Positions 47,028 through 56,756 of a stretch of 64,000 bases of DNA are shown piece after piece (position 1 is the first letter of the stretch; each line of letters begins with the position of its first letter). Location of the stretch: positions 1 to 64,000 of the forward strand of contig JAHHHK010000020.1 of NCBI GenBank assembly GCA_019359395.1. The letters run 5' to 3'. The position numbers and the translations under genes are program-made. The notes under the pieces are model-generated. The model saw only the letters and a program-made list of their open reading frames with translations. It ran no database searches and was not told the origin of the DNA. This DNA comes from Komarekiella atlantica HA4396-MV6. GTDB taxonomy: Bacteria; Cyanobacteriota; Cyanobacteriia; Cyanobacteriales; Nostocaceae.

Positions 47028-48347
47028 TTGAACTTGACCTCAAAAGACAGATTTATGTTCAAGCAAAACTTTAATATGCATGTTTTTTGGTGGATTTTAG
47101 TTTCCTTAGTCAATATTTTACTTTTAGATATTTTTTACCAAACAATATATTTGACTGACATTTCAACGGCAATTTTTAGCGTCAGCAATATACTAGTAGC
47201 TATTTTAGTCCGTAATGAACTGATTTTGCATTTATTGTATCGTTTGGCAGTATGGACTTCGGTAAAAATTGTTTATGGCAAATACTATCTTAATAGTGGT
47301 GTTCATTACATCGGTGGTGTTCACGCCTCATGTGCTACTTGGGGTTTTCTGTGGCTAATTGTTGATGTATTGCAGCAGTTAGGAAACCCAAGCGATCCTC
47401 TATCAATGGTTACATCCAGCGATCCTATATCAATAGTTACATCCACTATATTGTTAACACTTTTATTTATTATTATCCTTACCGCTACTCCCCCATTCCG
47501 TCATAAGTTCCATGACACTTTTGAAATAAGTCATCGCTATCTAGGATGGTCGTGTTTGAGTATTCTCGTCTTGCATCAAATTAGATTTCAATTTATTATC
47601 GCTCTCAACCAAGCTTATCCTCTAGAAACTTTATTAACTAATCCAGTTTTACTCGCGATCGCGCTGATGATTTTCAGTATATTTTTACCTTGGATAAGTG
47701 TGCAGTGTTTTGATAATTTTAGGATGGATTGTCCATCTGTTGGGGTTTTAGTTGTAACTCTTCCTGGAAAGGCTGATGTAGGGACATTTGCTCGAATTAG
47801 TCTAGATGGTATTGAATGGCATTCCTTTTCTGTTGCAGGAACGAGTTTCAGCAAAGAAACGGCAGAATCAGAAATTCATTTAATAATCGGCGCGGTAGGC
47901 GACTGGACTAAAAATTTGATTCGGCAAGTTGAAAAAGGAAATTTGCCCAAACGACTATGGGTTCGTCGAGTCAAACCTCCTGGTTTTATGTTCTCAATTA
48001 ACGCTTATTCACGAGTAGTTGTAATCGCAACTGGAGCAGGAATTGCACCAGTTATACCTCATGTAATAGAAAATAGTCATAAACTTTGTATTGTATGGAT
48101 TGCTAACGAACACGAACAAACTTACGGCAAAAAGCTTTGGTCTTTGCTTGATTCTCATCCACGTTGCAATATTTTCGATACAGGAATTCACGGTAGACCA
48201 AATGTAGAGCAGCTAGCTCTTGGTGCCGTTCAAGATTTTAGGGCGCAAGCTGTGTTTTGTGTATCTAATGAAGCGGTTACTAAAAAGGTGGTCAAGACTT
48301 GTTTGGGGAAAGGTATTCCAGCTTATGGAGCTACCTGGGATTCATGA
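47028..48347 (+). CDS. TmpA/ferric reductase-like membrane flavoprotein
   Basis: A 439-residue protein with six hydrophobic stretches in the first half (about 15-220) and a ferredoxin-reductase-like C-terminal half: WHSFSVAG (FAD-type motif) near residue 265 and VVIATGAGIAPVIPHV (NAD(P) motif) near 330. It ends in GIPAYGATWDS, like fungal TmpA and related proteins. Histidines in HYIGGVHASC and HRYLGWSCLSILVLHQI could hold heme. It probably passes electrons from NAD(P)H across the inner membrane to an unknown acceptor. The start is TTG with GGGGTG upstream; an ATG lies nine codons in. A separate HlyD-type gene follows. Confidence 0.75.
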   Translation: MNLTSKDRFMFKQNFNMHVFWWILVSLVNILLLDIFYQTIYLTDISTAIFSVSNILVAILVRNELILHLLYRLAVWTSVKIVYGKYYLNSGVHYIGGVHASCATWGFLWLIVDVLQQLGNPSDPLSMVTSSDPISIVTSTILLTLLFIIILTATPPFRHKFHDTFEISHRYLGWSCLSILVLHQIRFQFIIALNQAYPLETLLTNPVLLAIALMIFSIFLPWISVQCFDNFRMDCPSVGVLVVTLPGKADVGTFARISLDGIEWHSFSVAGTSFSKETAESEIHLIIGAVGDWTKNLIRQVEKGNLPKRLWVRRVKPPGFMFSINAYSRVVVIATGAGIAPVIPHVIENSHKLCIVWIANEHEQTYGKKLWSLLDSHPRCNIFDTGIHGRPNVEQLALGAVQDFRAQAVFCVSNEAVTKKVVKTCLGKGIPAYGATWDS

Positions 48348-48481
48348 GGCTGCCGTATGCTTTGTTTGTTGCTTACGGAATGAAATTATGTCCTGTTACA
48401 TAGTGGAGGCTGGTTTCCTAAATATCCTAAATAATCTAAATAGTATTTAGAAAACTAAAAATCTTTTCTGCCATTTGTTTC

Positions 48482-49729
48482 ATGAAATTAATTAAAACAG
48501 CTTCAGGAAAAATTATCATTTCGATTCTAGTCCTTAGCTGTCTGGCTATTATTGGAGTTAGGCTGAGACGCAATTTTTCTCAAATTCGTAGTGTACAAGC
48601 TTTTGTTAACGGTGAAATCATTTTTGTGCGAGCATCCATCCCAGGCGAGCTAAAGTTGAACAGCGAGAAAATTAAGTTGAGCAACCAACTTGAGAAAGGT
48701 ACACAAATCGGCACAATTAAATCTACTGTCGAAAATCCACGAGTGTCAGTTCTCAAAGTTGACAAGCAACAATTAGAAACTCGCCTACAGGATGTTCAAC
48801 AGCAAATCTCTGGGGTAAAACAGCAAATTCAAAATCGAACTGAACTGATGAATCTGTTCAAACAGCAAACAGTTACGCAGAAAACGCTTCAATTCAATTA
48901 TGCCGATCAACAGATAAAACAATATGAAGGAGAAATTGCTCGTGCTCGGGCCAAAGAAAAAGTAGCGCTTGCCGATGCTCAGCGCTTTGCTAGCTTAGCT
49001 CAGGAAGGAGCAGAAACCATCTCCAAAGCCGACAACCAAATTGCAGAAGCCCAGCAAGCATCTGCTGTTGTCAAAGAAGCTCAATCAAAAATTATGCAAG
49101 CCAAACTCAATTTAAAAGCAACGAAAGCCGGAGTTCAGCTAGAAGGAACTCGCACCTTAAGCTATCCTGAAACTCGCGTTCTCGAACTTAATGTAGAGTT
49201 AGTAGACCTAAAGCAACAACAAAAAAACCTCGAAAAACAAATCCAGAGTATTCAATCACAGTTATCCATTACAAGTAAAGAATTGCAGGTTCAACAAAAT
49301 GTCTTGGTTCTAGCACCAACAACAGGTGTGATCTGGTCAATTGATTCCCAGTCACAGGAAATAGTCGAAGCTAATAAATCGATTATTCAGTTACTCAACT
49401 GTCAGAATCTTTGGATAGAGGCATTCATAAATGAGGCTGATGCTAATAAATTGGTCGTTGGACAAGAAGCTCAAATCAACCTCAATAACTCAAATAATGT
49501 TGAATGGAAAGGACGAGTAGAGACAATCAGAGCAGGTACAGGTCGCGTTGAAGTTGGGCAATATGTTGTAGAACCACCGCCAGAAATTGCCCGCCGTCAA
49601 CTATCAGTACGGGTAGCGGCAGTGCGAATCAAAGTTGATTGGCAGAAGACCTCTAGATTTAACGATTTTTGTCTGGCAGGGAGGAGTGTAAACGTTCGCT
49701 TTCTCAAGTTAAAATCCTCCCCTTTTTAG
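48482..49729 (+). CDS. HlyD/membrane fusion-type secretion protein
   Basis: A 415-residue protein. An N-terminal membrane helix (about 8-27: GKIIISILVLSCLAIIGVRL) precedes a lipoyl-like half (NGEIIFVRASIPGEL) and long Gln-rich coiled coils (about 90-280). Then come the second lipoyl half (VLVLAPTTGVIWSIDSQSQE) and a beta domain (LWIEAFINEADANKLVVGQE). This is the membrane fusion protein plan of tripartite exporters. No permease or ATPase is beside it. Its stop lies 21 bp inside the convergent glycosyltransferase's 3' end. It may aid export of a glycan made by the neighbours. Confidence 0.82.
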   Translation: MKLIKTASGKIIISILVLSCLAIIGVRLRRNFSQIRSVQAFVNGEIIFVRASIPGELKLNSEKIKLSNQLEKGTQIGTIKSTVENPRVSVLKVDKQQLETRLQDVQQQISGVKQQIQNRTELMNLFKQQTVTQKTLQFNYADQQIKQYEGEIARARAKEKVALADAQRFASLAQEGAETISKADNQIAEAQQASAVVKEAQSKIMQAKLNLKATKAGVQLEGTRTLSYPETRVLELNVELVDLKQQQKNLEKQIQSIQSQLSITSKELQVQQNVLVLAPTTGVIWSIDSQSQEIVEANKSIIQLLNCQNLWIEAFINEADANKLVVGQEAQINLNNSNNVEWKGRVETIRAGTGRVEVGQYVVEPPPEIARRQLSVRVAAVRIKVDWQKTSRFNDFCLAGRSVNVRFLKLKSSPF

Positions 49730-50971
49730 TAATTTATGCCTTTGTTTATTAGAAGACCCCAAACGCAAAAGTTCAAGACGCGATCGCAAATCTTGAATTG
49801 CTTGCTCAATCTTCACGTTTTTGTAGCGAGAAGACCAAATTCCCTCTTCTTGCTGACGTTGTTCAACTTGTTCTAACAATTCACCAAAGGTATAAGGTCG
49901 CCTGATTTTTTGAACAAGCCATTGGAATGAAACTCCTAGCGTATCTGCCAAAGATACAACACACCTGTGAGTTGGCTGATAGCCATTGAGAACACACCAC
50001 CACATCACTCGTAATTGGCGACGTGTAGCAAAACGAGTTTCAATAGCCGCAGCTGGTTCTACTAAAAATGATTGCTGTTGTTGCCCCATTTGTGCCCATT
50101 TACTTAACTGGTTCGCCAAACCAATATCTGTGCGTCCGGTTTGTCTTGCTGAAGTTACTACACGTACTAGTGGACTGTGGCGAAAACGAGCATTTACCCG
50201 GACTAAAGCACGGTAAAATGCTACATCTTCAGGAGTTCGCACGGGTGATAAGCCGCCGGCTAGTGCGTACATCTGGGCTGTTACTGCCAAACTTGCACCG
50301 TAGTGTTGATAGTGGCGGGGAAAGCTGTCGTAAGGGTTGGGATCGAGATAAGTTTCTAATTCAGCAATTAAGTAGCGGTAGCCGACTTCACGCAGATAGC
50401 AAGCTCTGGCGTAAGGGTCTAAAGCCGCACGACTACTGTGATCAGTGATAATTCGTCCCCCTACAGCATCAGCACCGCAGGCGATTTCGTATAGGGTAGC
50501 AGCAATCCAAGTTGGACTAACCTGTGAGTCGCCGTCGGTTGAAGCAATTATCCCTCGTTTACGCCCTAAACTACACAGGCGGCGGTATGCCTCATCCATC
50601 AAAATCTGGCGCACTCGACCGATGTAAGCTTCTTCAGGAGGTAGAGTTTTTTCAACTACATGCAACGCTAAGTCTGGATGTTTGTGAGCGAAATTTCGAG
50701 CGATCGCAGCTGAATTATCACTACAATTATTTGCCAATAAAATTACTTCGTAGCGTCTAAGATCTAAACGTTGTCCTTCTAGATCAACCTGGTCTAGCAA
50801 AGCCGTAAGAGTTGCTGTCAATGTCTGCGCTTCATTACAAACTGGAACAATCACGCAGACTTCACAATACTGTGATGGCAGTGTTTGAACTAAATGGGAA
50901 AAGTCCTTTTGGAGTTGTACAGCCGGAAAGTCAGCAACAAAAATTAAGCGCTTACTCTCCATAAAAACCAT
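49709..50971 (-). CDS. Family 2 glycosyltransferase
   Basis: A 420-residue GT-A fold enzyme with CVIVPVCNEAQTLTATLTAL (residues 37-56), LANNCSDNSAAIARNF and the metal-binding acidic motif IIASTDGDSQVSP (near 147). YGASLAVTAQMYALAGGLSPV and EDVAFYRAL form the acceptor region. A C-terminal helical part (about 320-420) is extra. It should transfer a sugar from a nucleotide sugar to an unknown acceptor. There is no membrane helix. It is convergent with the HlyD-type gene and lies near the deacetylase/methyltransferase operon. A start three codons in is possible. Confidence 0.88.
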   Translation of the reverse strand: MVFMESKRLIFVADFPAVQLQKDFSHLVQTLPSQYCEVCVIVPVCNEAQTLTATLTALLDQVDLEGQRLDLRRYEVILLANNCSDNSAAIARNFAHKHPDLALHVVEKTLPPEEAYIGRVRQILMDEAYRRLCSLGRKRGIIASTDGDSQVSPTWIAATLYEIACGADAVGGRIITDHSSRAALDPYARACYLREVGYRYLIAELETYLDPNPYDSFPRHYQHYGASLAVTAQMYALAGGLSPVRTPEDVAFYRALVRVNARFRHSPLVRVVTSARQTGRTDIGLANQLSKWAQMGQQQQSFLVEPAAAIETRFATRRQLRVMWWCVLNGYQPTHRCVVSLADTLGVSFQWLVQKIRRPYTFGELLEQVEQRQQEEGIWSSRYKNVKIEQAIQDLRSRLELLRLGSSNKQRHKLLKRGGF

Positions 50972-51324
50972 TTTTCCAACTCCAGGAAATCAGACACATA
51001 TTCATCTAATACTCAAAAATTATTAAGATTTATAAACTTATTGTGGATATTTTCTCCTTTAGTTTCAATCTATCTACAGCATGACTCAGTGCTGATTCAA
51101 ACTCTGTCAACAGATACAATCGAAGATTATTATTAACTTGTTTCTACTAAAATAATTACCAAGAACGTTTGATAGTAAATTCCAAATGCTTGGAATATAG
51201 TCATTGTGAGAGCACAATATATTGTGCCCTGACTCTATCTTCTTTAGAAGACTTTAGCTATGAGAGATAAAATTCACTCCTAGGCAGTTGTTGAGACTTT
51301 ACGCCACTTCTGCAATAAGTCTAA
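50972..51324. other. Intergenic region
   Basis: About 350 bp, AT-rich. I see no gene, repeat or clear promoter, although the glycosyltransferase promoter should lie here. Confidence 0.4.
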
Positions 51325-51855
51325 TCAGCGACTATGCATAGCAATCTTCGCGTGTTTGTTAACATAATCCACAAATAATTGCTTCAACCGCGGATTAACG
51401 TTAACGTGTTCAAAATAACCAAAACCCAGATTCCGAGCCTTTGAAAAGGTTTGCTCTGGTGTTAATCCTTCTTGGATAGCTATACTTAAAAGCGCAACTC
51501 CAGTTGAGCGCATACCTGCTGCACAATGCACAACGGCTGGTTTAGGCATCTGTTCTAGTATCGTGAGGATGTCGGTAATTAACTCCTCATTCAATGCTTC
51601 TAGCTTGAGCGGAAAATTAATATAATGTAGTCCCAACGCTTCAACTACCTGTTGCTCATCCTTGACAAATCCTAGCTCGTCCGGCGATCGCAGATTCAAA
51701 ACCGATTTAAAACCTTCTTGGATAGCTTGCTTGACCTGTTGTGGTATTACTTGTCCTGTTGTCGTCAAGTTTTCATTAATCCGTATAGCGTTGATCACAT
51801 TCACTCCTTTTGACTTTCTGATGTCGTCTAGCTTGGCAAATGCTTTTATAACCAA
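51325..51855 (-). CDS. DUF442/beta-lactamase hydrolase-like phosphatase-fold protein
   Basis: A 176-residue protein with INENLTTTGQVIPQQVKQAI, FKSVLNLRSPDELGF and the active-site loop VVHCAAGMRSTGVALL. The Cys and Arg are four residues apart (C-x4-R), as in the DUF442 family rather than the C-x5-R of true tyrosine phosphatases. Family members were linked to sulfur metabolism or to phosphatase activity, and the real reaction is open. It is cytosolic, with no signal peptide. The gene stands alone with AT-rich flanks. Confidence 0.82.
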   Translation of the reverse strand: MVIKAFAKLDDIRKSKGVNVINAIRINENLTTTGQVIPQQVKQAIQEGFKSVLNLRSPDELGFVKDEQQVVEALGLHYINFPLKLEALNEELITDILTILEQMPKPAVVHCAAGMRSTGVALLSIAIQEGLTPEQTFSKARNLGFGYFEHVNVNPRLKQLFVDYVNKHAKIAMHSR

Positions 51856-52358
51856 GCTTTGAGAATTTATTTACACAAGCACAGCAATATGTGACAGAAA
51901 TCTCAAGCGATCGCTTGATTACTTCTGAATTTGCTTGCTGAGTATTAACTATTTTGTTGCTTTATCAATAATATACGGTTTTCCGATAGGATTAGTGATA
52001 ATTAGAAAGTATTATACATTTAGATAATAAAATTACCGTAGTTTATGTGTTGAGTATCTTATTTGCTCAAAAGGTTGTCACTGATCGCAGATTCAGATTA
52101 CAGGTGGAGGAGTAACATCGGGAATAAACGAGTTATTCAAAGAAGCGATGTCTACAACGGGCTACGCCTACGCCTAAACAATTCAACTAGCGATCAAATA
52201 TAATCCACAACCCCCTTTTAACAGCAGTTCTCCCCAAACTGAACAACAATATTTCCGACTTTTTATAAAAGCTGGGAATCTGAATCTTGCATCTCCTAAA
52301 CTTGATATCCTTATATCAAAAGGTCAAACAGGCATGTAACCTCAATGCTAGTCCTGAT
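51856..52358. other. Intergenic region with repeat fragments
   Basis: No gene is recognised. It holds GGGCTACGCCTACGCC near 52160, of the kind common in Nostoc intergenic repeats, and a HIP1-like site near 51908. The TTG-started extension of the next gene (from 52287) is not supported. Confidence 0.4.
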
Positions 52359-52877
52359 ATGAGCGCTAACAAAATATCTCTTCGACCTGCCCAAGAAACA
52401 GATGCATGGCAAATGAGTGCAATTCATATTGCTGCCATTAAAGCTCTGTCTCCAACTTTATACACCGAGAAAGAACTGTTAGCCTGGCGAAATTACCGTG
52501 ACAAGCCCGATGGTGCAAATATTTTGAGAAGTATGAAAGTCGAAACTTTCTGGGTTGCTGTCGAGCGTGATATAGTCACAGGATTTGCTAGTTACATGGT
52601 AGATGAACTTATCGGACTATATGTGCATCCTAAATATCAAGGTAAGGGAATAGGACGCGCTCTAGTTGAGCATTTTTGCGACGAAGCAACTAATCGCGGT
52701 ATCGAGAAAGTGATTACAACCGCTAGTCTTTATGCTGAAGGATTTTATTTGCGACTGGGATTTATTGCCATCCAAAGAGCACCTCATCAATTAAGAAGTT
52801 GCATAATTGTTCCAGTAACTAAGATGAGTAAAACATTATCTGATACTACAGATGATGATAATTTTGCATCCAGATGA
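52359..52877 (+). CDS. GNAT family N-acetyltransferase
   Basis: From the ATG at 52359 it is 172 residues: MSANKISLRPAQETDAWQMS, then VDELIGLYVHPKYQGKGIGRALVEHFCDEA (acetyl-CoA motif Q-G-K-G-I-G) and YAEGFYLRLGFIAIQRA. The motif order is standard for GNATs (Acetyltransf_1). The substrate is unknown. The longer frame begins with a TTG 24 codons upstream, in an unrelated-looking segment. The region downstream to 53047 has no gene. Confidence 0.85.
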   Translation: MSANKISLRPAQETDAWQMSAIHIAAIKALSPTLYTEKELLAWRNYRDKPDGANILRSMKVETFWVAVERDIVTGFASYMVDELIGLYVHPKYQGKGIGRALVEHFCDEATNRGIEKVITTASLYAEGFYLRLGFIAIQRAPHQLRSCIIVPVTKMSKTLSDTTDDDNFASR

Positions 52878-53047
52878 AATCATCATTTGAGCTTAAACAC
52901 AAATCCAACCAACTGCTCGAAATTGCTAAAATAGGATGTAGAACAAGCCACTGAAACCGATAAAGCCTAGCAAAGACTTGGATGAACCAGCAACTTAAAG
53001 CTTTAGGCATTAACCTAGCCACTACCTAATAAAGATTTGGAGCAATA

Positions 53048-53293
53048 ATGAAAGCAATTAAAGTTATGGCAACTATTGATGAGCATGGGCAACTTACTTT
53101 AGATCACCCCTTAATCACAGATAAAAATAGTCGTGTTGAAGTGATTGTCCTCATCCCAGAAGAAGCAGGAATCGATGAAAATGATAAATCGAAAAAAGGG
53201 ATTATAGAAGATTTTCGTCAAGCTTGGCATGAGGCGATGACTGGAAAAACGATTCCTGTTGCTCAACTTTGGGAAGGATTGGAGGATGTCTGA
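53048..53293 (+). CDS. Type II antitoxin-like protein
   Basis: An 81-residue protein: an N-terminal beta part (MKAIKVMATIDEHGQLTLDH) of the AbrB/swapped-hairpin-like type seen in many cyanobacterial antitoxins, then an acidic, disordered-looking C-terminus (IIEDFRQAWHEAMTGKTIPV) that would wrap the toxin. Its stop overlaps the RelE-like gene by 8 bp, the usual antitoxin-first order. It should bind DNA and autoregulate, by analogy with the class. Confidence 0.75.
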   Translation: MKAIKVMATIDEHGQLTLDHPLITDKNSRVEVIVLIPEEAGIDENDKSKKGIIEDFRQAWHEAMTGKTIPVAQLWEGLEDV

Positions 53294-53606
53294 GCAACCG
53301 TTCATTCAAGTTGAAGCCGCGCCAACGTTCAACCGAAATCTACGCATCCTTGCTAAAAAATATCGAAGTATTCATAATGATATACAACCCATAATCACAC
53401 AACTTGAACGGGGTGAGTTACCTGGAGATCAGATATCTAGTATTGGTTATGCAGTTTTTAAATTGCGAGTCCGAAATACGGCAACTGGTATCATTCTTCT
53501 AACTATTTACACTAAATCTGAACAAGCTGATATCGCAGCAGATGACATCAGGAACATCATTACTGAGTATGAACAAAATGCAGTTGAAGATGAAGAAAAT
53601 CCATAG
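53286..53606 (+). CDS. RelE/ParE-like toxin, probably inactivated by an in-frame deletion
   Basis: From the ATG at 53286 it is 106 residues. FNRNLRILAKKYRSIHNDIQPI and GELPGDQISSIGYAVFKLRVRN match the first half of this cyanobacterial RelE/ParE family, and GIILLTIYTKSEQADIAADDI matches its end. Between RVRN and TATG the usual segment of about 20 residues with K-x-GKSGGYRxIYY, which forms the central strands and holds catalytic residues, is missing. The frame is kept. A 9-codon longer start would sit inside the antitoxin gene. The product may fold poorly or act as a non-toxic partner. Confidence 0.75.
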   Translation: MSEQPFIQVEAAPTFNRNLRILAKKYRSIHNDIQPIITQLERGELPGDQISSIGYAVFKLRVRNTATGIILLTIYTKSEQADIAADDIRNIITEYEQNAVEDEENP

Positions 53607-53660
53607 AACAATACAGTTATAACGTTAAGTAAGTACTTGCCAGAATTTGGTAAATGCTCT

Positions 53661-54932
53661 TTAACCAAACCACCGTAATCCTTTATCATATAAAATCTTC
53701 TCAGTGTGCTTCATTTCCTTGATCGTCTCTCCAGCAACAATGCCGTAAATATCAGTGTAGATTGTTCCGTATTTAACCGACTCTTGAGCTGACAGAATGA
53801 TAAAATCCTTGCGATCAAGTTCCGATTTTAAGGTTACTAGAATTGAGTCCAAAGCTCCAGCCATGCGATAACTACTCGAATATTTAGCAACTTCCTTTCC
53901 TAGTCCTAATAGGGTATGGCGTTGCAAGCAGAGTGGAGTTGAGCCATTAACTCTAAAATTGGCATCGATCGCATAAAGCTGTCCGTCTTGATCTTCTAGC
54001 ACATCGAAGCCAATAATACCAAAATAACCCTGCTGGTAAGCATACTGACCAATGGCGGCAATCATCTCAAAGAACCTGCTCATGTCGAATTGGCGGTAGT
54101 GAATCAGTCCGCCTAAATAGTTACCTTCTGGGGTGACGAGTTGGCTTGTAGTGCCGATGAGCGTTATCTCTCCCGCCTTGCTAACATAGAATTGTACGCA
54201 GTAATTCTGTACAGTATTTTTAATAAACTCCGAGACAATAATTGTATTCAACAATTTAATCTCAAGATATTTCCTCACTTCTTCAAAGCAGTAGTTCAAA
54301 TCACTAACGCTTTTGATAATATAAGTGCCTTCTCCTGAGAGTCCGTGAGATGTTTTGATCAAGTATGGGAATTGTGGTAACTGAATATCTTCGAGACTGA
54401 CTTGATGAAGATTATAACTTTCATATTTTGGGCATTGGACTCCCAACTCGACTAGCGTCGCTTTGTCTAGCAAATGGTAGTGAGTGTCTGGATCTACAGC
54501 GTGTTTTTCTGTTTGCAGACTATCAAAAGGAAATAGAGTCAGGAGTTTGTCAAAGCGTTCGCTTTGGTTGAGATCATCCAGATAAAGCGAACGCTGCATC
54601 ACCTCCATGTTGGTATAGCTAAAACCAAAATGCTTCCGCCAGTAGTCAACCAGCAATTTTCGCGGTGGACTAATGACAACTCCTGGAATAGCATCGCCTA
54701 GTACAGCTAGATTTTTCCAAGGTTCTTTCTGACAAATCTTATCGTAGGATGTTTTACTAGCTTCATCACTGCCATCTTGAATAAAGTATTTTTTCGTATT
54801 AGGGTAAGCAGCCCAACTGGCAGTCGCCGGGTAATTTAAGATGAACGCATAACGCGCATCTGTGATGTCTTGAGCAAAAATCTCAGAAAGAGAACTTCCT
54901 TGAAAGTAAGGAAAGTTATATTTTAAGTTCAT
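53661..54932 (-). CDS. ATP-grasp domain enzyme
   Basis: A 423-residue protein. An N-terminal ~140 residues of unknown type is followed by an ATP-grasp fold (about 150-370): FPYLIKTSHGLSGEGTYIIK (phosphate loop) and GFDVLEDQDGQLYAIDANFRVNG (metal-binding D-x-N-x-R). ATP-grasp ligases join a carboxylate, activated as acyl-phosphate, to an amine or thiol. The substrates are unknown. It lies 56 bp after the protochlorophyllide reductase gene on the same strand and may share its transcript. No peptide precursor or other ligase is nearby. Confidence 0.8.
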   Translation of the reverse strand: MNLKYNFPYFQGSSLSEIFAQDITDARYAFILNYPATASWAAYPNTKKYFIQDGSDEASKTSYDKICQKEPWKNLAVLGDAIPGVVISPPRKLLVDYWRKHFGFSYTNMEVMQRSLYLDDLNQSERFDKLLTLFPFDSLQTEKHAVDPDTHYHLLDKATLVELGVQCPKYESYNLHQVSLEDIQLPQFPYLIKTSHGLSGEGTYIIKSVSDLNYCFEEVRKYLEIKLLNTIIVSEFIKNTVQNYCVQFYVSKAGEITLIGTTSQLVTPEGNYLGGLIHYRQFDMSRFFEMIAAIGQYAYQQGYFGIIGFDVLEDQDGQLYAIDANFRVNGSTPLCLQRHTLLGLGKEVAKYSSSYRMAGALDSILVTLKSELDRKDFIILSAQESVKYGTIYTDIYGIVAGETIKEMKHTEKILYDKGLRWFG

Positions 54933-54988
54933 ACCGAATTAGTCTTGCTTCTTGTGAGAATTTGTGAATTATTAACAATTTTGTCTCA

Positions 54989-55978
<990 letters not shown>

Positions 55979-56106
55979 TCATTATTGTAAGGCCATAAAG
56001 ATGCGTTGGGGGAGTAGAGGGCAAGAGGCGCAGAGGAGAAACTTGTTACTCAGGACGGGCTAAACGCCTTGTTACCGCTAACAGCACTCAGGACTCAGCA
56101 CTGAAA

Positions 56107-56631
56107 TTATGCAGTTTGTGGATTAAGAAAACGATTGGCAAATTTTAGAACATCACCCATGTCTGTATTGCCATCGCGATCGCTATCCAAAAAACTATTT
56201 AACAGTGGATTTGAACCAAGGCTACCAGTCGTAGAACCCATATTCAACAGGCCTAAAACTCCTGAAATTAGTGTTGGCAAAGCGGCTTGAATCACATTCG
56301 GACTTAGCCCGGTTCTTTGAGAAACAGTTTGCACAATTTGCTGCTGTAACTGAGGTGTCAGCAATTGTAATCCAGATGCACCCATGCCACTACCCGCAGC
56401 TTGACCAATGAGATTCTGGAACTGATTGCTACCAAGGGCTGATTGCTGTTGCTTGAGCGCAGGACGAAGCACATTACCCAAAACTGACATGACATTTTGT
56501 ACTTGAGATGGTTGAATTCCTCGACTAACTATTACTTGCTGCATTGAGTTGATTATTGACTCTAACTGGGCAACACTTCCCTGTTGATTGGGATTGTTAA
56601 TTGCACTCAAAACATCAAAGAAAAGTCCCAT
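56107..56631 (-). CDS. DUF937-like protein with C-terminal calcium-binding-like motif
   Basis: From the ATG at 56631 it is 174 residues: MGLFFDVLSAINNPNQQGSV, a glutamine-rich helical core (VSQRTGLSPNVIQAALPTLISGVLGLL) of the DUF937 kind, and an EF-hand/dockerin-like loop DSDRDGNTDMGDVLKFANRFL at the end. The loop should bind calcium if real. DUF937 proteins have no agreed function. The five-codon longer start is less likely. It lies downstream of the larger substrate-binding/DUF4912 gene (126 bp gap, same strand). Confidence 0.75.
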   Translation of the reverse strand: MGLFFDVLSAINNPNQQGSVAQLESIINSMQQVIVSRGIQPSQVQNVMSVLGNVLRPALKQQQSALGSNQFQNLIGQAAGSGMGASGLQLLTPQLQQQIVQTVSQRTGLSPNVIQAALPTLISGVLGLLNMGSTTGSLGSNPLLNSFLDSDRDGNTDMGDVLKFANRFLNPQTA

Positions 56632-56756
56632 GATTAATGTCCTCAATCAAGATTAATAAAGAGTATGCTCAAGTGCCAACATCAGCCTGAGAATGAATTC
56701 TCAGGCTAATAGCGCAAGTCTTCTCAAGAAGACTAAGTTTGAGTTTTAGTCCATGC

